64,000 nt of DNA from Candidatus Cloacimonadota bacterium (GTDB lineage: Bacteria > Cloacimonadota > Cloacimonadia > JGIOTU-2), in assembly GCA_030613025.1 (NCBI GenBank), contig JAUWMT010000004.1, positions 22,345 to 86,344 of the forward strand. Reading direction: 5' to 3'. The notes below the pieces were generated by a model, which was given only the letters and a program-made list of their open reading frames with translations, searched no databases and was not told where the DNA came from. Positions 55,694 to 64,000 of this stretch are shown here, piece by piece. Numbering within the stretch: position 1 is the first letter of the stretch; each line of letters opens with the position of its first letter. Made by a program: the position numbers and the translations under genes.

Positions 55694-56665
55694 TTAATGT
55701 ATTATTTTTGCTTTTTGTTTTAATTCTTCAGGAATGACTATTTCTAATTTTTGAGCTGTTTTTTCATTGATCATAAGAGTTCCCTTTTTGGGGATTACTA
55801 TTGGAAGGGCGGAGGGTTTTACGCCGGAAAGTATTTCCTTTGCCATGAGTGCGGCTTCCTTCCCCTGTTCATAGCCGGACTGGGTTTCACCGCAGAGCAC
55901 GCCATCCTGAACCGAGAACTCTTCAAAACTGAAGGTGGGAAGCGTGTTGTTTTCCATCGTCCATTTCAGTACCTGTGCATAAGGGACACTTTCTTCAGAA
56001 TTTACTTTCTCAAGAGTGAAGTACATATAAATCCCAAGTGCATCAACTTCAGTCTGTATCTTTCTTACATACTTTTTCCAGTCATCATAGTTGTTGGTTC
56101 TGTACACTTCATATAATTTTACTGGGAAATTTTCCTGGGTAAATCTGCCCACAGTCGCTTGAGAAGTGGGGCTATTATCAGTAATAATCGCTATAGTTTT
56201 AACTGACGGATCGAGTTTTTTCAAAAGACCGATCGTTCCCGAAATTAGTTTGCGCTCGATCACACCTGTTATATTTTTTGCAGGCATACCGTACACTTTG
56301 GGATCTTCATTGATACCCGTAAAGACAAAGGGAAGTTTCTTATCGACAAACTGCTTAGCCACAAGCCGGCAAGCATTATCATCGCACACAATCACAAGGT
56401 CGGGCTTGAAGGACTTGATCTTCAGAATCGCTTCATTGGTGATATTTTTTTCCCAGGTTTTGTTTGTTTTCCTCTTTGTATCCATATAGAAGGATTCAAT
56501 GATGATATTTTGATCGCTGAAGACATCCTCAATACCCCTTTTCTCTTGCCGGCACCATTCATATTCAGGATGATAGCTGTATATAATCAGTAATTTTTCA
56601 GGAGATTTCGAACAGCTCATCAAGGCAAGTAGAGCTGCGAATAAAAATATAATAATTTTCTTCAT
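55694..56665 (-). CDS. ABC-type substrate-binding lipoprotein (BMP/TrpX-like)
   Basis: 323 residues. A signal peptide ending ALMSC (lipobox) is followed by SKSPEKLLIIYSYHPEYEWC. The fold has two lobes, with NEAILKIKSFKPDLVIVCDDNACRLVAKQFVDKKLPFVFTGIN and KTIAIITDNSPTSQATVG. This is the ABC substrate-binding (YhfQ/TrpX-like, ABC_sub_bind) family. No ABC permease or ATPase gene adjoins, so it may be an orphan or part of signalling. GAPDH follows in the same direction. Confidence 0.78.
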   Translation of the reverse strand: MKKIIIFLFAALLALMSCSKSPEKLLIIYSYHPEYEWCRQEKRGIEDVFSDQNIIIESFYMDTKRKTNKTWEKNITNEAILKIKSFKPDLVIVCDDNACRLVAKQFVDKKLPFVFTGINEDPKVYGMPAKNITGVIERKLISGTIGLLKKLDPSVKTIAIITDNSPTSQATVGRFTQENFPVKLYEVYRTNNYDDWKKYVRKIQTEVDALGIYMYFTLEKVNSEESVPYAQVLKWTMENNTLPTFSFEEFSVQDGVLCGETQSGYEQGKEAALMAKEILSGVKPSALPIVIPKKGTLMINEKTAQKLEIVIPEELKQKAKIIH

Positions 56666-56950
56666 GTTTTATTCTCCTTGCGAGATAACTTTTTCAATTT
56701 GTTTGTTTTGATTGTCAAGAGAATAAGCTTTTTTGATCACAAAATCAGATTGAGAATTCCGCCGACCACAACTGTCGAAAGCGGAATAATTTCGGCATCT
56801 CGTAGATAGAATTATTAAAATAATATCAATAAAAACTGTTAATGAGACGAATCAATATAAGCTATATCGATGAGAAAATCTATTGGAAAGATATGACCAA
56901 TTTCGCCTGATATATTTGACACTAACAACAGCTTTGAAAAGTTAGTGTGT

Positions 56951-57982
56951 ATGAGAACATATATAATTTTGACTTTTATATTATTGTCGATACTGGTTAC
57001 TATTAACGCATTTTCTCCTCCCTTGTTAACGGATGTGCAAGTGAAGATGGATCAGGAATATTTAATAGTATCTTATAATATTGATAATTTTCAAGATGGA
57101 ACAAATATTGAAATTAATATCTTCCGGAAAATTTCCAAAAAGCTACTTTCGATCAAAAATGATAAAATGAAAGGCAACATTGGAATTATTTCACCAAAAG
57201 AAGACTATAAGATTTTAATCGACCTCAAATCATTGCCGGATGATTTCAATTTAGAACATTATGTATGCTTTCCAAAATTAACATTCAAGGGACGGATTTA
57301 TTATGAAACGTTGAAGATTCCTAAAGGGAAACATCCAGCAGTCATAGAAGAGGATTTAATAGGATTTGAAAGAACCCGTGGATTTTATATTTCCAAATTT
57401 GAAGTTTCAAACGAACAGTTTGCAGCTTTTATAAGAAACGATGGTTATGAAACTTATGATTACTGGAAAGTAAAAGAGGGCTTGATGAATAATACCGAAG
57501 TTGGATGGTTTTTTCAGGGAAAATATTTCATAAACTCACCAAGAAAATGGAAGTTAAGTAATGATGATTATTGGAATACTGCTCCATCAAATTTTATTTT
57601 TGGTCCCGTTACAATGATCAGTTGGTTCGAAGCAAATGCATTTTGCAATTGGATGGGGGGAACTTTACCGGAATTATATCAGATGGAGGTTTGTTTCGCA
57701 AAAAACTCTGTTGAGAACGATTCTGTCTATAATCCAGTTTGCAATGAGATTTCAAGTAACGGAGAATATCTCCTTCATTGTGTTCAAAGTAATGTAGCAG
57801 AATGGCTTTTAGCATCACCGGATTCGAGGGTGTCGTTATGTGGACCTGGATGTAGAGAAATGTTTTACTTGAAAAATGATAATAATAACTTCTCAGATTA
57901 TCCAATAACTGGATTGTCATGTCCACTGTTATGTAATGAGAATCTTGGATTTAGACTTTTAATTGTACCCTTAAAAAAATAA
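56951..57982 (+). CDS. Exported protein with FGE/SUMF1-type (formylglycine-generating-enzyme-like) domain
   Basis: The open frame begins at a GTG (56945), but the ATG at 56951 begins a signal peptide (MRTYIILTFILLSILVTINAF), giving 343 aa. The region from about residue 140 is the FGE-sulfatase domain: FYISKFEVSNEQFAAFI, GPVTMISWFEANAFCNWMGG, LHCVQSNVAEWLL and LGFRLL. The canonical oxidising Cys pair of true FGEs is not certain, though several cysteines (CGPGC, CPLLC) lie near the end. No sulfatase gene is nearby. This group often acts as a binding or structural domain. It is the first of three genes with DUF1007 and NicO. Confidence 0.78.
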   Translation: MRTYIILTFILLSILVTINAFSPPLLTDVQVKMDQEYLIVSYNIDNFQDGTNIEINIFRKISKKLLSIKNDKMKGNIGIISPKEDYKILIDLKSLPDDFNLEHYVCFPKLTFKGRIYYETLKIPKGKHPAVIEEDLIGFERTRGFYISKFEVSNEQFAAFIRNDGYETYDYWKVKEGLMNNTEVGWFFQGKYFINSPRKWKLSNDDYWNTAPSNFIFGPVTMISWFEANAFCNWMGGTLPELYQMEVCFAKNSVENDSVYNPVCNEISSNGEYLLHCVQSNVAEWLLASPDSRVSLCGPGCREMFYLKNDNNNFSDYPITGLSCPLLCNENLGFRLLIVPLKK

Positions 57983-57994
57983 ACAAATCCATCA

Positions 57995-58621
57995 ATGAGC
58001 CATAGCATTCGCATTACTAAATTTATTATTTTATCTTCATTATTGTTAATATTGTTTTCAGCTACCAAAGTTCATGCACACCCGCACATGTTTATAGATA
58101 ATACAACAAACTGTATTTTTGACGATAATGGTTTCAAGGGATTTTGGGTGGAGTGGGTATTTGATGATATGTTTAGTAGTTCAATATTACTTGATTACGA
58201 TATAGATAAAGACGGTTCTTTTAACAAAAAAGAAAGCAAAACAATTTATGAAGAAGCATTTTCAAATCTCGTTAATTTCAACTTTTTGTATCATGTCAAC
58301 ATAGACGGTGATGAATTAAACATCTCACAGGTTGATAGTTTTTGTGTTGATTATAAAGAAGGGAAACTGATATATTCCTTTTTTATTCCATGTAAGATCG
58401 ATGCAAAAGAAGAAGAAACTAAGATGATATTGCTTGTATATGATGAGACGTATTTTATTGATGTGACTACAGATATAACTACCGGTGTTAATCTTGTTGA
58501 AAATGAAAAAGTTGAGTCATATATAAACATAGAGGACTGTATGTATAATGACGAAATGTATGGAGAACTCATGAGCCGGAGAGCAACTATAATATTCATG
58601 AAAAAATCTAATACAGAATGA
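57995..58621 (+). CDS. DUF1007-family periplasmic protein
   Basis: 208 residues. A signal peptide (LLLILFSATKVHA) is followed by HPHMFIDNTTNCIFDDNGFKGFWVEWVFDDMFS, the DUF1007 signature, with Asp-rich DIDKDGSFNKKE (an EF-hand-like stretch). In bacteria this family is paired with NicO-type nickel/cobalt exporters. Here it directly precedes one, overlapping by four bases (58618-58621). Probably a periplasmic partner of the exporter. Confidence 0.88.
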   Translation: MSHSIRITKFIILSSLLLILFSATKVHAHPHMFIDNTTNCIFDDNGFKGFWVEWVFDDMFSSSILLDYDIDKDGSFNKKESKTIYEEAFSNLVNFNFLYHVNIDGDELNISQVDSFCVDYKEGKLIYSFFIPCKIDAKEEETKMILLVYDETYFIDVTTDITTGVNLVENEKVESYINIEDCMYNDEMYGELMSRRATIIFMKKSNTE

Positions 58622-59517
58622 TAAAAAAGTTTCTTGTTCTTGTAATTATTTTTACAATTTTCTTAACTGCAACAGCTTATGTTCAAAATCCGTTATTCGA
58701 AAATGACAGGTCGGGTGAAGAGAAAGTTGAGAAACAAGAAAAGGTCACCAAATATCCGGCATTTATCCACAAATTCATTCTGACGATCTCAAAACTTCAG
58801 AAAGTTCTTCAGCAAAAATTATCAAATTTAGCCAAAAGTATAAAAGAGAAACCCTCTATTAAAACATATTTTTGGTTAATTTTATTTGCATTCCTCTATG
58901 GTGTCATTCATGCACTTGGACCAGGACATGGAAAATTTATTGCGTTATCCTATTTTATGTCCGAAGGTGTTGAGATCAAGAAAGGAATTATTGTTGGTTC
59001 TTCTATTGCATTTTTGCATGCCGGATCAGGTTTTGCGGCTGTTATGATATTGTACAAAATACTGAATAGTTCGTATCTCAAGACAATAGATAATGTGAGC
59101 AGGCAGATACAATTGATCAGCTATGGTCTTATTGCATTGGTGGGTCTTGTATTGCTCATCAAAAATATATTTCTTAACAGACAATCTAAAATCTCTAACG
59201 ATATTTCAGGGAAAGGTATGCTTTCCATGATCCTGGCAATCGGACTTGTTCCCTGTCCGGGTGCAGTAATCCTAACACTATTTTCTATATCAATAAACAG
59301 CATTCACCTTGGTGCACTAATGGTTCTGGCAATGGCAGCTGGTATGGCTTTGACTATCTCAATAATTGGAATTGTTACTATACTACTGAAAAAAGGAACA
59401 CTTGGAATTTTTACTTCGCAGAGCGAACTTCAATGGAAATTAACAAAGGCAATTCAGATTTTTGGCTCTTCAGCAATCGTTTTAATTGGAGCGTTACTTT
59501 TTTTCTCTAATATGTAA
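58618..59517 (+). CDS. NicO/RcnA-like metal exporter
   Basis: 299 residues. An N-terminal hydrophobic segment, then a charged periplasmic linker (about 22-82), then six helices. Helix 1 of the core holds HALGPGHGK (His98, His104), the signature of the NicO/RcnA nickel-cobalt efflux family, with HAGSGFAAVM in helix 2 and LVPCPGAVILTLFSI later. It shares a four-base overlap with the DUF1007 gene. Export of nickel, cobalt or another divalent metal is expected. Confidence 0.85.
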   Translation: MIKKFLVLVIIFTIFLTATAYVQNPLFENDRSGEEKVEKQEKVTKYPAFIHKFILTISKLQKVLQQKLSNLAKSIKEKPSIKTYFWLILFAFLYGVIHALGPGHGKFIALSYFMSEGVEIKKGIIVGSSIAFLHAGSGFAAVMILYKILNSSYLKTIDNVSRQIQLISYGLIALVGLVLLIKNIFLNRQSKISNDISGKGMLSMILAIGLVPCPGAVILTLFSISINSIHLGALMVLAMAAGMALTISIIGIVTILLKKGTLGIFTSQSELQWKLTKAIQIFGSSAIVLIGALLFFSNM

Positions 59518-59557
59518 CGGCACTATCCTTAAATATTATTTTGTTATTACAATAGTA

Positions 59558-61678
59558 TTACCTTATTAGAACAATTTTCTTGGTCTTGGAAACGAAATCA
59601 TTAGATACGAGACGGTATAAATAGATGCCGGTTGGTAACTTATTCCCATTATTATCAGTTCCATCCCATTGGACTTCATCAATTTTGAATTTTGAATTTT
59701 GAATTTTAAATTCTTTTATGAGTTGGCCCTTTGTATTATAAATTTTTATCTTTGTTTCTGATAAATCGGGATTTGTGTGCTTTGTGTTGATAAACGATAT
59801 TGTGGTTGAGCCACTAAATGGATTTGGTTTATTTTGATAAAGGTGTATCTCATCTATCAATTGAAAATCATCTTCAACAGCCACACCATAGATCACTGTA
59901 ACATCCCATAATGTGCTATCTGCTAATTCACCATCTGACACTAATGCCTTAACCACAAAATTGCCGGTGTCTGAAAAAGTATAGGTAAATTCATTAATAC
60001 TTGCACCTTGCTGTATATCATCAAGATACCAATAATAATATAGAGAATCATCGTCAGGATCTTCAGCTAATATCAAAAATAATTGCTCGGTATTTTGTGC
60101 AATCGAAAATACTGTCTCTTCTGGGGAAAAATAAGTTATTACAGGTGCATGGTTTGAGATAAATTCATCTGCTCCAATGTCTGGATGCAATGCATCACGA
60201 GGATCGTAATCAATATCGGTTGTAATTCCTGCAATAGGAGTTGCTTGACCAATGCAAGGGCTGTTGGAATTCAAATGAAGATCAGGGAAGCTCAAATCAG
60301 GATCGCCTGTAAGAGAATTAACATCTCTTGGAGCATATCCGGGAGCATTTTGTAAATCTGCAAGTGTATTATAATAATCGCTGCCAACTTGTGCAACATA
60401 ACGATTATCAGACGGGTCATCAGAATTCACACTCAGGAAATTATAATCACTCTCAGCAAATGATGTTGCTGTCTTCAGATAAAGCGCACAGTGGTCATTT
60501 CCACCAACATTTCCAGTTCGCTCATTGATCAGGATATTATCTTTAAGAATGTTATCGCTCGCATCTTTATAGATTTTTATACAGTAAAAGTCAGGATATT
60601 CTCTATTACACACACCTCCCATATACAGAGTGTTGTAATAAATTTGATTATTTGTAGCATCACCGGAAGACAAGTAAATGCAATAGCTGGTATTTGCAGT
60701 AAGTCCGGGAACAAGATAGATAATATTATTATAGACCAGATTATCGTGTGAGTCGGATGTAATAAATATACCACGACAACCTGAATTTGCACTATGCTTC
60801 AAATCGTGGACATAATTATTATGAATTTTTGTAGTTCCACTGCAGCTTGATGAACCTGCCCTTATTCCGTAAACAGAACTTCTTGCCTCATCAAAAGTTT
60901 GATATACTTCATTTTTTTCTACATTACAATCCGCAATATCTGTAAAGATGAAGATGCCGTATTTTTGAAAATCGTGAACATCATTATTAATAATGTTGAA
61001 GTTGGAAAGTTGAATACCAGGGTCTCCATCCATATAAACGCCATAAGTGGAACCGCCGATAACTTCGCAATTGGAAAGTGTGAACGAATCCATACCAACT
61101 AAAGGTGAAGTAATACCATAAGTTGAACAATAAACAGGAGTTGACCAACCCGTATTAGTCGCTAAACTTATACTGTTTATTATCAGATTTTCCAATGTGA
61201 TATTGTCTGAACCATTTGCTAACCAAAAAACAAACATATCCTCGTCATTATTACGATAGCCATTTATTGTCATATCTCTGCTGCCATCTTCAGAATTATA
61301 AGCAGTTCCATTAAAGGTAATATAGTCCGAATTGTGAATTTTTAATCCGCAACTATAATCCCCGGTTATGGTTATGTTAATTTCTACTGTTGCCCCAACA
61401 TCAGGTTGGAATATAACAGGATTTGATTCGGTTGCTGCAACATCGAGAATAGTTAGATTATCATTTTCAGGGTAAATTCCATTGCGGATTAGGAAAGTTA
61501 CACCGCCGGTTCCCACGCCCTGAGAATTCAAATCATTGATGGCGGACTCAATTGTAGTATAATCAGGAGAGGTTCCCCCAATATACTTAATTCCGGTAAG
61601 CTGTGCAAGAGCTATCGAAGGTAATAACATCAAAAGGCACAGCAAAGTAAATCCAATAAATTCTTTTTTTCTTTTCAT
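59558..61678 (-). CDS. Secreted right-handed beta-helix protein with T9SS sorting domain
   Basis: 706 residues. A signal peptide (FTLLCLLMLLPSIALA) is followed by PDYTTIESAINDLNSQGVGTGG, the start of many T9SS-exported beta-helix repeats. Residues about 40-500 form a parallel beta-helix (NYITFNGTAY-type turns; NNYVHDLKHSANSG, DNLVYNNIIYL). An Ig/PKD-like domain follows (about 510-600, DPDDDSLYYYWYLDD). The C-terminal sorting domain runs NKPNPFSGSTTISF to GIYLYRLVSN...KIVLIR. Inside it, residues FKIQNSKFKI are encoded by a (AATTTTG) tandem tract. Probably a cell-surface adhesin or glycan-binding protein. Confidence 0.83.
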   Translation of the reverse strand: MKRKKEFIGFTLLCLLMLLPSIALAQLTGIKYIGGTSPDYTTIESAINDLNSQGVGTGGVTFLIRNGIYPENDNLTILDVAATESNPVIFQPDVGATVEINITITGDYSCGLKIHNSDYITFNGTAYNSEDGSRDMTINGYRNNDEDMFVFWLANGSDNITLENLIINSISLATNTGWSTPVYCSTYGITSPLVGMDSFTLSNCEVIGGSTYGVYMDGDPGIQLSNFNIINNDVHDFQKYGIFIFTDIADCNVEKNEVYQTFDEARSSVYGIRAGSSSCSGTTKIHNNYVHDLKHSANSGCRGIFITSDSHDNLVYNNIIYLVPGLTANTSYCIYLSSGDATNNQIYYNTLYMGGVCNREYPDFYCIKIYKDASDNILKDNILINERTGNVGGNDHCALYLKTATSFAESDYNFLSVNSDDPSDNRYVAQVGSDYYNTLADLQNAPGYAPRDVNSLTGDPDLSFPDLHLNSNSPCIGQATPIAGITTDIDYDPRDALHPDIGADEFISNHAPVITYFSPEETVFSIAQNTEQLFLILAEDPDDDSLYYYWYLDDIQQGASINEFTYTFSDTGNFVVKALVSDGELADSTLWDVTVIYGVAVEDDFQLIDEIHLYQNKPNPFSGSTTISFINTKHTNPDLSETKIKIYNTKGQLIKEFKIQNSKFKIDEVQWDGTDNNGNKLPTGIYLYRLVSNDFVSKTKKIVLIR
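59681..59713. repeat. AATTTTG tandem tract within a coding region
   Basis: A 33-base run of AATTTTGAATTTTG-type units lies inside the T9SS sorting domain. It is translated on the minus strand as EFKIQNSKFKI, between the conserved GQLIKE and WDGTDNNG blocks. It looks like an in-frame insertion of a low-complexity repeat. Confidence 0.75.
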
Positions 61679-61726
61679 TTTATTTCTCCTCGTATATTAA
61701 TTGATTTGATTTATGTTTTTTGGGAC

Positions 61727-62092
61727 TTATTTCATTCTTAAAAAAATCATTTTTCTTGTTTCCAAAATAAATTTATTTGATTTTAATGTAAAGAAATAAA
61801 TGCCACTGGCAACAAGTTTGCTGTTTTCATCATTTCCCTCCTAGGTTATGAAGTAAAGCGACCGTGTCGCTTTTGCATTAACACGGTTACTGCAGTCCAA
61901 AGTACGCATTTTCTGTCCTTTGATATTGTAAATTTCGATCAGCCACGGCGTAGCGCAGCGAAGACGGATGGTTCCATAATAAGAGATAACAGTCGAGCCG
62001 TTGAAAGGATTTGGTGAATTCGCTAACAATGTTTCTGTGCTTCCTCCAATATCATGATAATCTATGGATTGAGGAGCGATATGTATATTCCT
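61727..62092 (-). pseudogene. Degraded T9SS sorting-domain remnant
   Basis: On the minus strand, reading from about 62092, the sequence gives ETLLANSPNPFNGSTVISYY, then IEIYNIKGQKMRTLDCSN, then a stop (61841-61843). In another frame it resumes as GNDENSKLVASGIYFFTLKS and ends TRKMIFLRMK at 61727. These are the N, middle and C parts of a T9SS type A sorting domain. Two intrusions break it: an RLRCATP segment (around 61950) and a hairpin-bearing segment that includes AAAGCGACCGTGTCGCTTT (61855-61873). The mature body of the protein is absent, so this is a fragment of a lost gene. Confidence 0.72.
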
Positions 62093-62135
62093 ATTTATTC
62101 TTACACTTATAATATTTCTTCAATAATGTTTCCAT

Positions 62136-62413
62136 AAAAAGGGGCTTACCTTGCATATATACGGAAAAGCTGAGAACAGAGTAACAACAATTTTCCAATA
62201 AAGGTAAACCCCATTAGTGATCCAGTTAATGGAGGACGGTATGAAGAGAGTAACAATAATATATCTTTTTATAATATAATAGCTTCACCAAGCCAGTCTT
62301 CATTTCATTACGCCTTGATAAACAGGGGCTTGGTAAAGAGAATGGGTAAAGACAGTCGTATGGGAGCGGTCAGCACAATCGGTAGGCGAAATATACTCCC
62401 ATAGACTGTCTTT
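62136..62413 (-). ncRNA. Candidate structured RNA with three long hairpins
   Basis: Three long stems lie in a gene-free gap. Stem A: 62348-62366 with 62396-62413, 18 pairs and one bulge. Stem B: 62283-62294 with 62327-62338, 12 pairs. Stem C: 62141-62152 with 62201-62212, 12 pairs, with an inner GGAAAA/TTTTCC stem (62163-62168, 62191-62196). In B and C the single non-Watson-Crick position is G-U on the minus strand but C-A on the plus strand, so a minus-strand RNA is favoured. Stem C is followed on that strand by five U residues, like a terminator. A weaker hairpin flanks it at 62414-62435. Short related words (TTGTTACTCT) recur between stems. No known RNA family recognised. Confidence 0.5.
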
Positions 62414-62542
62414 CGTTTGAGATGTAACTTAAACGCGAGAATGTTGTCACCATCTCATTTCTCTATTTCAATATTAATTGAATTTGTTCCATGATTCTAT
62501 CTCAATATTAATACACTTCTTTGTGTTGACGTGTAACGAAAC

Positions 62543-63892
62543 CTAGTGTATCAGCAACATCTTTTTGATGAATGTATTATTCTTGGTCTCTAATTTGTAG
62601 AAGTAGATTCCGCTTGCCGGTTTCTTGTTACCGATATTTACATCCCAAGGAATCTCATATATTCCAGGAACCATCTCACCATCAATCAATGTCACAACCA
62701 ACTGTCCTTTTATGTTATACACAGATACATTAACATGCGATTTCTCTTTCAAACCGAAGGAAATTGTAGTTGAATGCATGAATGGGTTCGGGAAGTTAGA
62801 ATTGAGTTTGGTGTAGAGAAGTTGATACTCAACATCTGTTGAATAATATGATGCAGTTAACCGGTATGGGTCAAAAGGGGTGCCAATCGTTGTGCCATTT
62901 TCAAAGATAATTGTTTCATTACAATTATATATTGTATCTGTTTCCGAATCATATATCATAAAGGTAATCTCTTCTCCTATATTTACATTACTTACAATAT
63001 AAAAAAACCAGAAACCGGTAGCTTGCCATGTTGCTATTCCACGACATTCCAAACTATCAGTCCAACAAAATGCTCCTGCCATATTATCGCCAATTCCTTC
63101 AAAATACTCACCTTCAAGTGTAATCTCTCCCTTTAAGAACATATAATACTGTGTCCCGGATATTTGCTCCCAATCAGGTGGTCCATTATACACTTCTAAA
63201 ATAAAGTCAATTCCGCCGGTCACCTGATCAGAAAAAACCTCAACACCAACTATTGTAGAATCTCTGTAACCATCTAATGATGCTGTCACATCTTTAGTAC
63301 CAGGTGCAACACTAATTGTGTAATATCCGCTATAATCGGGGTTTGTTGCTGCCCCACCAGTTGTGACAACAACCTCTTCTACATTACCGGATCCTCCATT
63401 AAGGGTAATAGTTCCCTCTATAATTCCTGGCGGTGTCAAATAAGAGAGATACTCAGTCATTAGATTTGCTTTTGTGTTATTTTCAGTACCGTCTATCATC
63501 GCTCCAAGTAATGTTGAGGTATAAATTGTTCTGTATTGACCATTTCCATCATAATAGACACCACGACTTTTTTCTTCCTGAGAGGTGAAAAATATTGTGC
63601 CTTCATCTGCGCTGATCTCATCAACAGAATAATCAGAATCAGAATCATATTGGTAATTAAACTGATAGTTCTCTGCGAATGTTCCATCTACTCCAGTTAA
63701 ATAATGAACATTAGCCGAATAACCATTATGAACATAATTACAACCAAAATAGCTAAAAAGGTTGTAATTATGGTGATTCTTTGCAAAATCTACGCCCTCA
63801 ATGTAAACTGCTTTGCCAGAGTCCAAAAAATCAATAAGTCTTTGTTGCTCGACCGAGCAAAGGGGTTGTCTCACAACCATCTTTTCAGGCAT
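62543..63892 (-). CDS. T9SS-sorted protein, truncated at its N-terminus
   Basis: 449 residues. The first in-frame ATG (63892) comes directly after a TAA, and no signal peptide is present, although the C-terminus is a T9SS sorting domain (FPNPFMHSTTISFG, VYNIKGQLVV, SGIYFYKLET, KKMLLIH). The start is therefore probably not original. The beginning (QQRLIDFLDSGKAVYIEGVDFAKNHHNY) looks like the inside of a larger domain. Middle: a carboxypeptidase-regulatory-like stretch (about 160-225, GTITLNGGSGNVEEVVV...GYYTISVAPGTKDVTASLDGY). Then a fold containing WQATGFWFFYIVSN. It could be an inactive 5'-truncated gene; the missing part may lie beyond the window or be lost. Confidence 0.6.
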   Translation of the reverse strand: MPEKMVVRQPLCSVEQQRLIDFLDSGKAVYIEGVDFAKNHHNYNLFSYFGCNYVHNGYSANVHYLTGVDGTFAENYQFNYQYDSDSDYSVDEISADEGTIFFTSQEEKSRGVYYDGNGQYRTIYTSTLLGAMIDGTENNTKANLMTEYLSYLTPPGIIEGTITLNGGSGNVEEVVVTTGGAATNPDYSGYYTISVAPGTKDVTASLDGYRDSTIVGVEVFSDQVTGGIDFILEVYNGPPDWEQISGTQYYMFLKGEITLEGEYFEGIGDNMAGAFCWTDSLECRGIATWQATGFWFFYIVSNVNIGEEITFMIYDSETDTIYNCNETIIFENGTTIGTPFDPYRLTASYYSTDVEYQLLYTKLNSNFPNPFMHSTTISFGLKEKSHVNVSVYNIKGQLVVTLIDGEMVPGIYEIPWDVNIGNKKPASGIYFYKLETKNNTFIKKMLLIH

Positions 63893-64000
63893 GAGTTATT
63901 CATATAATTTATATAGAATTGAAACAGTTATGATAATTAGAAGGAATTGATAGCTTCAAAGCTAATTTTTGCGTCAGGAGACGGTAAATACGTTTAAAAA
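63893..64000. other. Right-edge gap with palindrome
   Basis: No frame extends the truncated T9SS gene to its right in this window. TAGCTT-CA-AAGCTA (63951-63964) is a perfect palindrome followed by ATTTTT. GCGTCAGGAGACGG (63971-63984) is a word I associate with dispersed repeats in such genomes. Nothing else seen. Confidence 0.35.

Noticed and set aside
62136..62435. Integron attC array or retron msr/msd
   Set aside because: No RYYYAAC/GTTRRRY core sites, no integrase or reverse transcriptase gene, and stems differ in sequence.

Overview
This window is AT-rich, gene-dense bacterial DNA from a Gram-negative member of the Fibrobacteres-Chlorobi-Bacteroidetes side of the tree. Candidatus Cloacimonadota or a close relative is my best guess. 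The clues are several secreted proteins ending in a type IX secretion (Por) sorting domain (NPF...YNIKGQ...GIYFYxL...K), outer-membrane barrels, RND pumps, lipoproteins, and short dispersed hairpin repeats in intergenic and even coding DNA. I see no rRNA, tRNA or CRISPR.

Layout. 1-10.1 kb, minus strand: a TetR-controlled envelope/lipid-type operon (TetR, radical SAM, GNAT-like protein, second radical SAM, GtrA, START-domain protein, lipoprotein, HAE3-type RND exporter, patatin). 10.2-11.6 kb: lipoprotein and PAP2 phosphatase. 11.7-16.5 kb: acyl-CoA ligase, signal peptidase I, HemW and an 'AsnB-labelled' exported protein. 16.6-18 kb: M50 peptidase and ScpA. 18.4-20 kb: ECF sigma, anti-sigma and Spy-like protein. 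20.2-26.5 kb: long-chain acyl-CoA ligase, O-antigen ligase with TPRs, and a T9SS-exported protein.

26.7-35.2 kb, plus strand, is the most remarkable part. It is one tight gene train encoding a NapH-like membrane iron-sulfur protein, an exported ferredoxin with four [4Fe-4S] motifs, a giant lipoprotein (12 fibronectin-III-like modules with a di-cluster ferredoxin domain at each end), two more membrane-anchored exported ferredoxins, an outer-membrane barrel candidate and a CcdA/DsbD-like membrane protein. I read it as a candidate trans-envelope electron conduit built from ferredoxins, where known conduits use multihaem cytochromes. The giant gene carries an in-frame TAA just before its first cluster motif.

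35.2-43.5 kb: an HD phosphohydrolase, then an accessory island. It holds a broken four-helix-bundle gene inside inverted repeats, a clear EcoRV-type restriction-modification pair, a RadC-DNA methyltransferase fusion and an exported GH31 glycosidase. A decayed duplicate of the 43.5 kb gene's 5' end lies at 38.4 kb. 44-50.2 kb: TetR-TolC-adaptor-AcrB efflux operon with a paired palindromic operator. 50.3-56.7 kb: membrane protein plus class II aldolase, two barrels, a palindromic repeat, GAPDH and an ABC substrate-binding lipoprotein. 56.9-59.5 kb: FGE-domain protein, DUF1007 protein and NicO metal exporter. 59.5-64 kb: T9SS-type secreted proteins, a T9SS pseudogene, and an unexplained multi-hairpin segment (62.1-62.4 kb) that looks like a structured minus-strand RNA.
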